The translations under genes were made by a program, and so were the position numbers. The notes under the pieces were generated by a model. It saw only the letters and a program-made list of their open reading frames with translations, was not told where the DNA came from and searched no databases. Source: Streptomyces sp. ISL-96 (GTDB lineage: Bacteria > Actinomycetota > Actinomycetes > Streptomycetales > Streptomycetaceae). From it: a DNA stretch of 64,000 nucleotides. Shown in pieces: positions 51,804-60,566 of the stretch (position 1 is the stretch's first letter; each line of letters opens with the position of its first letter). The DNA lies in assembly GCF_018614035.1 (NCBI RefSeq), contig NZ_JAGGPA010000026.1, forward strand, positions 62,001 to 126,000, in the 5' to 3' direction.

Positions 51804-53324
51804 CTAGTCGCCCGCCGCCACCAGCTCTTCGATGGAGTCGTGGCGGATGCGCTCGCCGGGGATCCCCAGGTTCCTGAGGGCGTCGACGCCGCTGCGGATC
51901 ATGCCGGGCGGGCCGGACAGGTAGGCGTCGTGGGAGTTCCACGGGCCGTACTCCAGCACGGCGTCCGGGAAGTGTGTCCTGCCGTCGACCACCGGGTGCA
52001 CCGAGAGCCACGAGTGGGCCTGCTGAAGGCGCAGCATGGTGTCGATGTCGTACAGGTCGTGGTCGGTGCGGGCGCCGTAGAAGACGTCGACCGGACGGCG
52101 CTCGCCGTGCTCGGCCACATCCTCGACGAGCGCCTTGATGGGCGCGATACCGGTGCCGCCGCCGAGACAGAGCAGGCCGCTGTCGGTGGTGTGGTCGACA
52201 GTCATCGAGCCGGCCGGCGGGCCGAGGCGCACGGTGTCGCCGGGCCGGGCGCGGTGGACCAGGGCATTGGACACCCAGCCGGCCGGGACCGCCTTGACGT
52301 GGAAGGACAGCAGGCCGTCGGGGCGAGGGGCGGCGGCGAAGGAGTAGTGCCGCCACATCCGCGGCCACCAGGGGGTTTCCAGGCTCGTGTACTGACCGGC
52401 CAGGAAGGGGTAGGGCTGGTCGGGGCGCAGAGTGATGACCGCTATGTCGGGTGTGCGCAGGTCGTGCGAGACGACCTCGGCCTGCCACCAGGCGGGCGCG
52501 CGCAGCTCGTTCTCGGCCGCCGCGTCGATCATGATCTGGGAGATCGCGGTGTACGTACGGATCCACGCGGCCTCGGCCTCGTCGTCCCAGGTGGACGTCG
52601 CGTAACGGGCCAGCGCCCCGAGCAGCGCCTCACCGACCGCCGGGTAGTGGGAGGCCTGGGTGCCGTACTTGCGGTGGCCGCGGCCCAGATTGCGCAGGTA
52701 CTCGGTGAGCACCGGCTTGTTGTCGATGTGCTCGGCGGCGGTCAGCAGCGCCTTCAGGAGACGGTCGCGCTGGGTGTCCATGGCGGCGGGGAAGAGCGCG
52801 CGCAGCTCGGGGTGGCGGGTGAAGAGCAGCGCGTAGAAGTACGCGGTGACCTTGCCGGCGTCGTCACCGACGTCGGCGAGGGTACGGCGGATGAGGGCCG
52901 CGTCGGGGGACACGGGGGCGGCGGGCGCGGAAGGGGTGGTGGGCGCGGCGGGGGCCTCTTGCCGCTCGGGGGCTCGCGGCTCCTGGGCTTGTGCTTCGGC
53001 CGCGGGCACTGCGGCCAGGGGCGCGGGAGCAGGAGCGGGCGCGTCGGCCACAGGAGCAGGAGCGGGCGCTTCGGCTGCGGGGGGCATGGTGGGAGCGGCG
53101 GCGGGCTGGGGCCGTGAGGCGCCGGTGCCCACCGGACGTATCGCGGACACCGGGCGGCTCGGACGGCTCGCGCCCGCGCCCGGTATCCGGTCCTGGCCCG
53201 GGTCCGAGCCCTGGCCGGGCGGCTGCTGGGGACCCGCACCCGGCTTCCTGCGCGGCTTGAACCAGCCGCTGCCGTTGTCACCGGAAGCGCCGTTGTCGGC
53301 CGACGTGGCGGTCGGAGCGTCCAT
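51804..53324 (-). CDS. Flavohemoglobin-like protein with long Pro/Ala N-terminal region
   Basis: 506 residues from ATG 53324. Residues 1-140 are Pro/Ala/Gly-rich and probably disordered (AEAPAPAPVADAPAPAPAP). A globin domain follows (about 140-275): the proximal His is likely in GRGHRKYG, followed by SHYPAVGEALL as in flavohemoglobins. The reductase part has the FAD motif RHYSFAA, the NAD motif LCLGGGTGIAPIKAL and LSGPPGMI. Such proteins oxidise NO to nitrate or reduce oxygen using NAD(P)H. The tail, with charged patches WFKPRRKPG, is not usual for Hmp proteins. Cytosolic; no signal peptide is seen. Confidence 0.88.
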   Translation of the reverse strand: MDAPTATSADNGASGDNGSGWFKPRRKPGAGPQQPPGQGSDPGQDRIPGAGASRPSRPVSAIRPVGTGASRPQPAAAPTMPPAAEAPAPAPVADAPAPAPAPLAAVPAAEAQAQEPRAPERQEAPAAPTTPSAPAAPVSPDAALIRRTLADVGDDAGKVTAYFYALLFTRHPELRALFPAAMDTQRDRLLKALLTAAEHIDNKPVLTEYLRNLGRGHRKYGTQASHYPAVGEALLGALARYATSTWDDEAEAAWIRTYTAISQIMIDAAAENELRAPAWWQAEVVSHDLRTPDIAVITLRPDQPYPFLAGQYTSLETPWWPRMWRHYSFAAAPRPDGLLSFHVKAVPAGWVSNALVHRARPGDTVRLGPPAGSMTVDHTTDSGLLCLGGGTGIAPIKALVEDVAEHGERRPVDVFYGARTDHDLYDIDTMLRLQQAHSWLSVHPVVDGRTHFPDAVLEYGPWNSHDAYLSGPPGMIRSGVDALRNLGIPGERIRHDSIEELVAAGD

Positions 53325-53736
53325 AGATGTGCCTCGCCTCGAACATCTTTCGGTCGGTCTCTGCACTTCCGGGGCGGAACGTGCTCGCAATTTCCCCGCT
53401 CTGCTTCAGGTGTGCGCTTCAGTTCTGTCAGTACTGCCGGTCGCCCACACTAATCACGCCCCTACCCCTATTTGGGGTGAGCCGGACAAAAGTGTGACAT
53501 TGCCCGCAGTTCTGTCGTCGCAGCATGCCAGGCACCACTCCCGCATCGGACAAAGAACAGGAAGTCCGGGCATCCGGACCCGTTTTCTGGTTAGGCTCCT
53601 TTTGCCCCATGCCTTACGCAGTAAGGCCACCAGGACAAACCGGAGTCGACCCTACCGGCGGTAGCGCGGCGCACAAGCCCCCTGCCGCGGCAGCCCGGAC
53701 TCGTCGGCTCACGCCCGCTCTGCGGCAATTCCCGAA
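53325..53736. other. Gene-free stretch between the globin-type and HAD genes
   Basis: A 412-nt stretch without a recognisable gene. It should contain the globin promoter. Two perfect small inverted repeats are seen: ACCCC-TATTT-GGGGT at 53464-53478 and GCCTTAC-GCA-GTAAGGC at 53611-53627. Either could be an operator; neither matches a regulator site I know. Confidence 0.4.
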
Positions 53737-54370
53737 TTACCGGCGGGACTGCACCAGTTCGTACGCCTCACGCAGATCGCCGCCCCGATAGGCAAGCACC
53801 GCAAGGTCCGACACATAGTGATCCGCGTTGACGGCCACGGAAATCGGCACCGCTGCGAAGATCTCCGCGTCCGACATCGAATCCCCGTAAGCCACACAGT
53901 CACTCCGAAGCAGCCCAAATTCTTCACAGAGCCGTTCAGTGATCTTCACTTTCGCGGCCGCGTTCAAGATCCCCGCCCGCTCCACCGGGCTCCAGAAAGG
54001 GAACCGCCGGCCAGCGTGAACCATGCGCGGCATGCGCACCCCAGGCCAGCAGCCGCTCCACGAAGAAGTCCGGAGACAGCGAGATCACAGCGCAGTACTC
54101 ACCGCGCGAGCGGATGTCCGCCCACACCTCCTCAATGCCCGACAGCCAGGGCGCACCCTCGAAAGCCGCCGCCACCTGCGCCTCGGTGAGCTCCGCCCAC
54201 AGCTCCCTGGCCCGTACGGCGAACTCGTCGGGCTCCATGCCCCGCACCAGGAAATCCCGCTCCAGCTCCGCAATCTCGGCGCTCACACCCAGCTGGCGAG
54301 AGATCTCGACAGCCGCCGCCGAGCCTCGCATCAGCGTTCCGTCGAGATCGAACAGATGAAGTCGCGTCAT
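53737..54370 (-). pseudogene. HAD-IB phosphatase (phosphoserine phosphatase-like), frameshifted
   Basis: The start is ATG 54370 with motif I LFDLDGTLMRGSAAA. The helical cap and CAVISLSPDFFVERLLAWG follow in the same frame to SRWPAVPFLEP. At about 53985 an extra base (GGTG for GTG on the minus strand) shifts the frame. The natural remainder, VERAGILNAAAKVKITERL, the motif IV YGDSMSDAEIF and a C-terminus to SRR, lies in another frame and ends at 53737. Removing one G joins the parts. Relatives dephosphorylate phosphoserine or similar small molecules. As with three other genes here, error and true mutation are both possible. Confidence 0.8.
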
Positions 54371-54440
54371 GTACGCCGAGGCTAGTACGCGCCGTTACTC
54401 CCACCGATAGACGCCGGACCGGCCCGCCGCCAGGCACGGT

Positions 54441-54454
54441 GTTTCACGTGAAAC
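54441..54454. promoter_or_regulatory. parS (ParB-binding site)
   Basis: A perfect GTTTCACGTGAAAC in the 211-nt gap between the divergent HAD and GNAT genes. The sequence just downstream (54455-54545) shows no gene. Confidence 0.95.
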
Positions 54455-54581
54455 AAAATCCCTCACCGACCCCCTACACCTCCATGAAGATCTTCGGCGA
54501 CTGGCTCCTCATTCCAAGCCGCCTCCTCCTCTTCACGTAAAGCGGTGGACGGACGATCAGTACGTCAGCCAGCCTGATCCA

Positions 54582-55466
54582 ATGCCGACACCGCTGCCGA
54601 CTCCGCTCGCCGATCTGCCCATCCGCCGCCTGACCCTGGGCGACCTCACCGCCTGCGCCGACCTCTCCGAAGACAGGAGCTGGCCACGCGAGGAGCACAG
54701 ATGGGGCCTGCTGCTCGTAGCCGGCACCGGCTACGGCATCGACGCACCGGAAGGAAAGGGCCTCGCCGCCGCCGGCATCCTCACCTCGTACGCCCCCACG
54801 ACCTCGTCCGAACCCGGACTCACCGCGATCGGCATGGTCCTCGTCGCGCAGCGCCACGCACGACAGGGCATCGGCCGCCGCCTCATGCACCACCTCATCG
54901 CGGAAGTCGGCGACACCCCCCTCACCCTGTACGCCACACCCCAAGGCCGCCCGCTCTACGAAGACCTCGGCTTCACCGTGACCGGGAAGGCCGAGATGAT
55001 CCGCGGCCACTTCCGCCCCTCCGGACCCCCGGCCGGCGTACCAACCCGCCCCGCCACCGCCGACGACCTTCCCGCGATCCTGCGCCTGGACACCGAAGTC
55101 TTCGGCCTGGACCGCACCCACATGCTCACGCGCCTGCCCGCCTTCGCCGACCAGATCCGCGTCGCCGAGGACGAGAGCGGCCTCATCGGCTACGCCGCCG
55201 CCTGGCCCAATATGCAAACCCATGTCGTGGGCCCGCTCATCGCCCGCGACACCGAGACCGCCAAGGCACTGATCGCCGCACTGGCCGCCGGTACGGACCG
55301 CCCGCTGCGCACCGACATCGACGTACGCCACGAGGACCTGCTGGAATGGTTGAAGGCGCACGGCCTGGAGCCGGTCGCCTTCAACACCGTAATGACCTAC
55401 GGGATCCCCGCCCTCCCCGGCGACTGGACCCGCCGCTTCGCCCCACTGACGCTCGCGGCGGGCTGA
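54582..55466 (+). CDS. GNAT family N-acetyltransferase with two GNAT domains
   Basis: 294 residues. The first domain (about 1-140) has the acetyl-CoA loop HARQGIGRRLMHHL, and ends with PLYEDLGFTVTGKAEM. The second (about 150-290) carries DLPAILRLDTEVFGLDR and GYAAAWPNM but no clear acetyl-CoA loop, so it may be degenerate and only complete the fold. The layout resembles YitI-like or double-GNAT acetyltransferases; the acceptor is unknown. Followed by a zone of gene remnants. Confidence 0.88.
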   Translation: MPTPLPTPLADLPIRRLTLGDLTACADLSEDRSWPREEHRWGLLLVAGTGYGIDAPEGKGLAAAGILTSYAPTTSSEPGLTAIGMVLVAQRHARQGIGRRLMHHLIAEVGDTPLTLYATPQGRPLYEDLGFTVTGKAEMIRGHFRPSGPPAGVPTRPATADDLPAILRLDTEVFGLDRTHMLTRLPAFADQIRVAEDESGLIGYAAAWPNMQTHVVGPLIARDTETAKALIAALAAGTDRPLRTDIDVRHEDLLEWLKAHGLEPVAFNTVMTYGIPALPGDWTRRFAPLTLAAG

Positions 55467-55499
55467 CGGCGACGGGGGGACGGTCGCGAAGCCCAGCCC

Positions 55500-55710
55500 G
55501 CCGATAGCGGCGCGAGGCAGGTGATCGCGCCGAACGAGGGGGCGACAGCTGACAGCAGATTGCCCGCGGTGAACAGTCCCATCAGCGGCGCACCCAGCAC
55601 GACACCGAGGGAATAACAGCTGACCAGAGAGCCGGCGGTGGGTATCGAGACACCGAAGTCAGCAGCCACCTCGGGCAGCAGCCCCGTGATCAAGAACTCT
55701 GTGGTGCCGA
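55500..55710 (-). pseudogene. Remnant of an AraJ-type MFS transporter gene
   Basis: The minus strand encodes GTTEFLITGLLPEVAADFG, then VSIPTAGSLVSCYSLGVVLGA, which is the first helix and loop of an arabinose-efflux-type MFS protein. After APLM it jumps to GLFTAGNLLSAVAPSFG, so about 15-20 residues are missing between, and then loses similarity. The start codon and first about ten residues are also gone, with similarity ending abruptly near 55710. At most about 70 of some 400 residues survive. Confidence 0.75.
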
Positions 55711-55712
55711 GA

Positions 55713-55781
55713 CAACGCCCCGAACTGGCGCCCCTGGTCAAGGCAGTCGAAGAACTGCGCGCCCCCACACCAACTGCGTAA
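55713..55781 (+). pseudogene. C-terminal fragment of an unidentified gene
   Basis: The plus strand reads RPELAPLVKAVEELRAPTPTA and stops at TAA (55779-55781). It looks like the tail of a longer protein, for instance a LysR-type regulator once divergent from the MFS gene, but 22 residues cannot establish the family. It abuts the broken N-terminus of the MFS remnant, suggesting one deletion removed the starts of both. Confidence 0.4.
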
Positions 55782-55791
55782 TCTCCACCCC

Positions 55792-55959
55792 ATGAGCGAT
55801 CTTGAGATACGCCCCGCGACCCCCGACGACCTCCCCGCCATCGTCGCCATGCTCGCCGACGACCCCCTCGGCGCCCAGCGCGAGTCCCCCGACGCCCACC
55901 GCTTCTACGAGCGACTCGGCTTCGAAGCCTCCCATGTCGGATTCAAGCTGAGTATCTGA
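55792..55959 (+). pseudogene. GNAT acetyltransferase gene with a large internal deletion
   Basis: 55 codons. The N-terminus (MSDLEIRPATPDDLPAIVAM) and C-terminus (DAHRFYERLGFEASHVGFKL) are both typical of a small GNAT protein of about 140 residues, but the middle, including the acetyl-CoA loop, is missing. The join at RESP-DAHRF keeps the frame. It cannot be an active acetyltransferase. It stands 10 nt after the fragment above, in a run of three damaged genes. Confidence 0.8.
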
Positions 55960-56074
55960 AAACCATTTCTTTATCCGATTTGACTCGTTGCCCCCAGCAA
56001 GAGGGGCGGCCGTATGTCCGGATCCCGTCCCTCCACTCGAAACGGGCCGCAAGGCCCAGGAGGAGACGAGCCGG

Positions 56075-57133
56075 ATGGTCAACGAAGTCGCCCTGCTCGA
56101 ATCAAGGGCACTGCGCAACAGCGTCGCTGAACGCACCGAAGCGCTCGACAAAGTCAAGGCGCTCTCACTGCTCCCGGACGGGACGCACGTGACGACACAC
56201 ATGGTCGCCAACTACTTCGAGGTGGTCGAGACCGCCATTCGCAGCATGGTGAGCGACCATCGCGAGGAACTGGAAGCGAACGGCTACCGCCTCGCGACCA
56301 GCGAGGAGGTTAGTGCCTTTAAGGCACTAGCCTCCGTGGACCGCTTCGCGAGCCAGGTTGGATTGTTCACAAGAAGGACCGTGCTCAACGTCGCAATGCT
56401 GCTGCGCGACAGCATCGTCGCACGTCAGGTGCGTACTCACCTGCTCGACCTCGAGGAAAACCAGCGCTCGCAGCCTGTGGATAACTTTGTCCACAGGCTT
56501 GCCTCACTGCTCGACGAGCACATCACCGAAGTCCTCGACCAGCGCCTGGCCACGCACCCCGACGGAAAGATCGCCGACATCGCGGAGGACGTCTGCCGCA
56601 CCACTATCGGCCGCGCCGTCGTCCCCCTGCTCAACGCCGCGGTCGAGAACGACGGCGAACACCGAGGCCGCATCCAGGCCCTCGAGGACGAAGTCACCCA
56701 CCTCCGGCGCGTTCTGCGCGAACGCGAGGCAGCCGGATCGATGGGCGCACTCGACGCCATGAACCCCCGCCAGTTCGAGCAACACATCGCCTGGCTCTGC
56801 CGACGCGACGGCTGCGACCGGGTCACGGTCACCGGAGGCCACGGCGACACCGGCGCAGACATCGTCGCCCACACCCCCGACGGCCGCCGCATCATCGTCC
56901 AGTGCAAACCCCGCAACCCCGGATCGACCATCGCCAGCGGCGACGTCCAGCAGTTCATCGGCATGGCCAAGCTCGAATACAACGCCGACGTCGCGCTACT
57001 TGTCGCCACCTGCCCCTTCACACGGGACGCCCTCCTGCTGGCCGCCCGCCACGGCGTAACGGCTGTCCACCGCGGGCTGCTCGAGGCATGGAACAACGGA
57101 GCCAAGCTGCAGGCCCTCAACGTCGTGCCTTAA
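56075..57133 (+). CDS. Mrr-type restriction endonuclease domain fused to a Rha/BRO-like N-terminal domain
   Basis: 352 residues from ATG 56075 with AGGAGGAG upstream. The N-terminal 135 residues (LDKVKALSLLPDG, YFEVVETAIRSMVSDHREEL, TRRTVLNVAMLLRDS, RQVRTHLLDLEEN) are paralogous to the 14.3-kb gene. A helical/coiled-coil middle (about 150-235) follows. The C-terminal Mrr_cat domain has MNPRQFEQHIAWLCRRDG, the catalytic Asp in GHGDTGADIVA and QxK in IIVQCKPRN. Mrr enzymes cut methylated or otherwise modified DNA. It carries a perfect converging DnaA-box pair at 56476-56495 and lies between parS sites. No methyltransferase gene is adjacent. Confidence 0.85.
   Translation: MVNEVALLESRALRNSVAERTEALDKVKALSLLPDGTHVTTHMVANYFEVVETAIRSMVSDHREELEANGYRLATSEEVSAFKALASVDRFASQVGLFTRRTVLNVAMLLRDSIVARQVRTHLLDLEENQRSQPVDNFVHRLASLLDEHITEVLDQRLATHPDGKIADIAEDVCRTTIGRAVVPLLNAAVENDGEHRGRIQALEDEVTHLRRVLREREAAGSMGALDAMNPRQFEQHIAWLCRRDGCDRVTVTGGHGDTGADIVAHTPDGRRIIVQCKPRNPGSTIASGDVQQFIGMAKLEYNADVALLVATCPFTRDALLLAARHGVTAVHRGLLEAWNNGAKLQALNVVP
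56476..56495. promoter_or_regulatory. Perfect converging DnaA-box pair inside the Mrr-fusion gene
   Basis: TGTGGATAA (56476-56484) and TTGTCCACA (56487-56495) are both consensus boxes, separated by 2 nt. They lie inside a longer palindrome whose 9-bp arms are GCCTGTGGA and TCCACAGGC (56473-56498). The coding sequence over it reads QPVDNFVHRL, between the two main domains. Confidence 0.75.
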
Positions 57134-57174
57134 AGGGTGCCTGTCCACAGATCGGGCCCCGACCCGCCTGCCCG

Positions 57175-57188
57175 GTTCCACGTGAAAC
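57175..57188. promoter_or_regulatory. Near-perfect parS after the Mrr-fusion gene
   Basis: GTTCCACGTGAAAC differs from the consensus at one base (C for T at position 4). A relaxed DnaA box CTGTCCACA lies 34 nt upstream at 57141-57149. The 56-nt gap separates the convergent Mrr-fusion and serine hydrolase genes. Confidence 0.65.
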
Positions 57189-57189
57189 G

Positions 57190-58575
57190 TCACAGACCGC
57201 GCCAGCCGCCCTCGTCCACGCCTCCAGGGACCGCATCCCCCGGCTCGTACGGCTCACGCGTGAAGACGAACGACCCCAGGTCGAGATGACTCACCGACCC
57301 GTCGTCCCGCCGAACCACCCGGAGCGTCTCCCCAAGGTAGTAACCATCAAGACCCGTCCACGTACCGTCCGGCCGCGCCGCGAAGCGTGATCCGCGCCCG
57401 TTGCCCCGCAGCGGATGCAACTCCACGCCACGATCGGCCACAAGAGTCAGCGCGTACGACGCCGTGCCCCAGAACCAGGGCCCGGTCAACGCCAGCAGCT
57501 CCTGGTCCACCTCGGCCGCAGGCAGCGGCCGCCAAGGCTCCGGGATGCGCGGCTCGGCCTCCACCACGATCCGGATCAGATCGGCCGCCACCGCCGGAGC
57601 GGACACCCCCGACGTAGCGTTGACGAGCGCCACCGCAGCCACCCCGTCCTCCACGCTCACCCAAAGACCCGCCACAAAGCCCGGCAACGATCCGGAGTGC
57701 CCCACCAGCGTCCGACCGCCGCCCTGGACGATCTGCAACCCCAGCCCATAGCCACCGGCCACGTCCGCAGGACCCGCCGGAGCAGCCGGCGTACGCATCT
57801 CCCGTACGGACTCCGCACTCAGCACCTTCTCGTCACCCACCGCGAGGAACCTGGCAAAGCGGCAGAGGTCCCCAGTCGTAGACCAGAGCTGACCGGCCGC
57901 GGCCATCAGGCCAAGGTCCACCGCCGGTTCCGGCAGCATCACATCCGCCCACGGATGCACCGCCCAACCACCGGCATACGGGGCCTCGGCCTCTACGCTC
58001 GTACGGCCCATCCCCAGCGGCTCAAGAATCTCCCGCCGCAGCACCTCCGCCCAGGACTCCTCCCGCACCGCCTCCACGAGCTGACCGAGCAGCGTGTAAC
58101 CGGGATTGGAGTAATGATGAGTACGCCCGGCCGGATGCATCCGCGACTGCTCACCCAGCACATCGGCCAACTCCGGGCGCAAACTGCCCGGCGTCCGCTC
58201 CCACCACGGCGCCGGCGCCTCCGCCGACAACCCGCCGGTGTGACTGAGCAGTTGAGCAACAGTCACCTCACCCGCCACCCCCGTACCCGGAAGATGCTTC
58301 TCCAGCGGGTCACCGAGGTCGAGCAGACCTTCGTCGCGCATCCGCAGCACCAGTACAGCGGTGAAAGTCTTGGTGATCGAACCGATCCGATACTGCGTAT
58401 CCGCATCCGGCCCATGCCCCTCGACACACGTACGGGACCCCGTCCACACGGTCCGCCCATCACGCTGCACCGCGGCGACGAACGAGGGCGCCCTCCCCTC
58501 GGCCTGTGCGGTGGCGATGCGATGCAGGAGGGCGCGTTGCGTACTGGGAAGCAGCTCTTCGAGCGGTGAGGTCAT
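57190..58575 (-). CDS. Class C beta-lactamase-type serine hydrolase
   Basis: 461 residues. The beta-lactamase/transpeptidase-like domain has SxxK in IGSITKTFTAVL (about 69-80), YxN in HHYSNPGYTLLG and the third motif in VGHSGSLPGF. A C-terminal all-beta domain (about 340-461) is typical of esterases and D-amino-acid peptidases of family S12. No signal peptide is seen, so a cytosolic esterase or peptidase is likelier than a true beta-lactamase. ATG 58575 is used; GTG 58584 is closer to the GGAGG but conservation appears to begin at MTSPLEE. Confidence 0.88.
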   Translation of the reverse strand: MTSPLEELLPSTQRALLHRIATAQAEGRAPSFVAAVQRDGRTVWTGSRTCVEGHGPDADTQYRIGSITKTFTAVLVLRMRDEGLLDLGDPLEKHLPGTGVAGEVTVAQLLSHTGGLSAEAPAPWWERTPGSLRPELADVLGEQSRMHPAGRTHHYSNPGYTLLGQLVEAVREESWAEVLRREILEPLGMGRTSVEAEAPYAGGWAVHPWADVMLPEPAVDLGLMAAAGQLWSTTGDLCRFARFLAVGDEKVLSAESVREMRTPAAPAGPADVAGGYGLGLQIVQGGGRTLVGHSGSLPGFVAGLWVSVEDGVAAVALVNATSGVSAPAVAADLIRIVVEAEPRIPEPWRPLPAAEVDQELLALTGPWFWGTASYALTLVADRGVELHPLRGNGRGSRFAARPDGTWTGLDGYYLGETLRVVRRDDGSVSHLDLGSFVFTREPYEPGDAVPGGVDEGGWRGL

Positions 58576-58626
58576 GGTCAACACCTACCTCCACCACCCC
58601 ACCCCGTCGACCCCTTTTTATACGGA

Positions 58627-60108
<1,482 letters not shown>

Positions 60109-60290
60109 CGGGCCACCTCCTCCCGTCCGCTGCGCGGACCTCGCTGTGCCACTCTTTCTTACGGCACGGCTCTGACAAATGAGACGCCCGACTCCGGTTC
60201 CGGCGCATCGGGTTCGACGAGCTTCCGGGGCCGGAACGGAAGGCGGGCGCCGCACCACGGTAGGCCCGCGGGCACCGTCAGCCAATCTGG

Positions 60291-60553
60291 TTATCCACAG
60301 GCCGTGTGGACGAAAGACCACTTGCTGTGGAGAAGTCCACCGAACCTGTGCACGGACCGGGGGACAGCACTGTGGACAAACTCATAACGCACCCACCTAC
60401 ACTGCCCTGACCTGCACTTTCTCCATCCACCGGCTGTGGGGAAGAAAAACTTGGGCCCCTGGTTCAAGATCAGAACAAACGGCGCACAGCCGAACCCGGA
60501 AAGCACCCGTCCGTAAGGACTGCAAGGCCATTGCATCTCTTACCTGTGGAAGA
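60291..60553. promoter_or_regulatory. Cluster of DnaA boxes between dnaB and the MATE gene
   Basis: Perfect boxes TTATCCACA (60291-60299) and TGTGGACAA (60371-60379, reverse). Near matches, all reverse: TGTGGACGA (60305), TGTGGAGAA (60326), TGTGGGGAA (60435) and TGTGGAAGA (60545). The gap 60109-60566 has no gene; it should contain the divergent promoters for dnaB and the MATE exporter. The orientation bias (one forward, five reverse) differs from the cluster at 9 kb. Confidence 0.75.
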
Positions 60554-60566
60554 TTAGATTGAGCTC

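Noticed and set aside
57190..58575. Secreted beta-lactamase giving antibiotic resistance
   Set aside because: There is no signal peptide, and the extra C-terminal beta domain points to an esterase or peptidase of family S12 instead.
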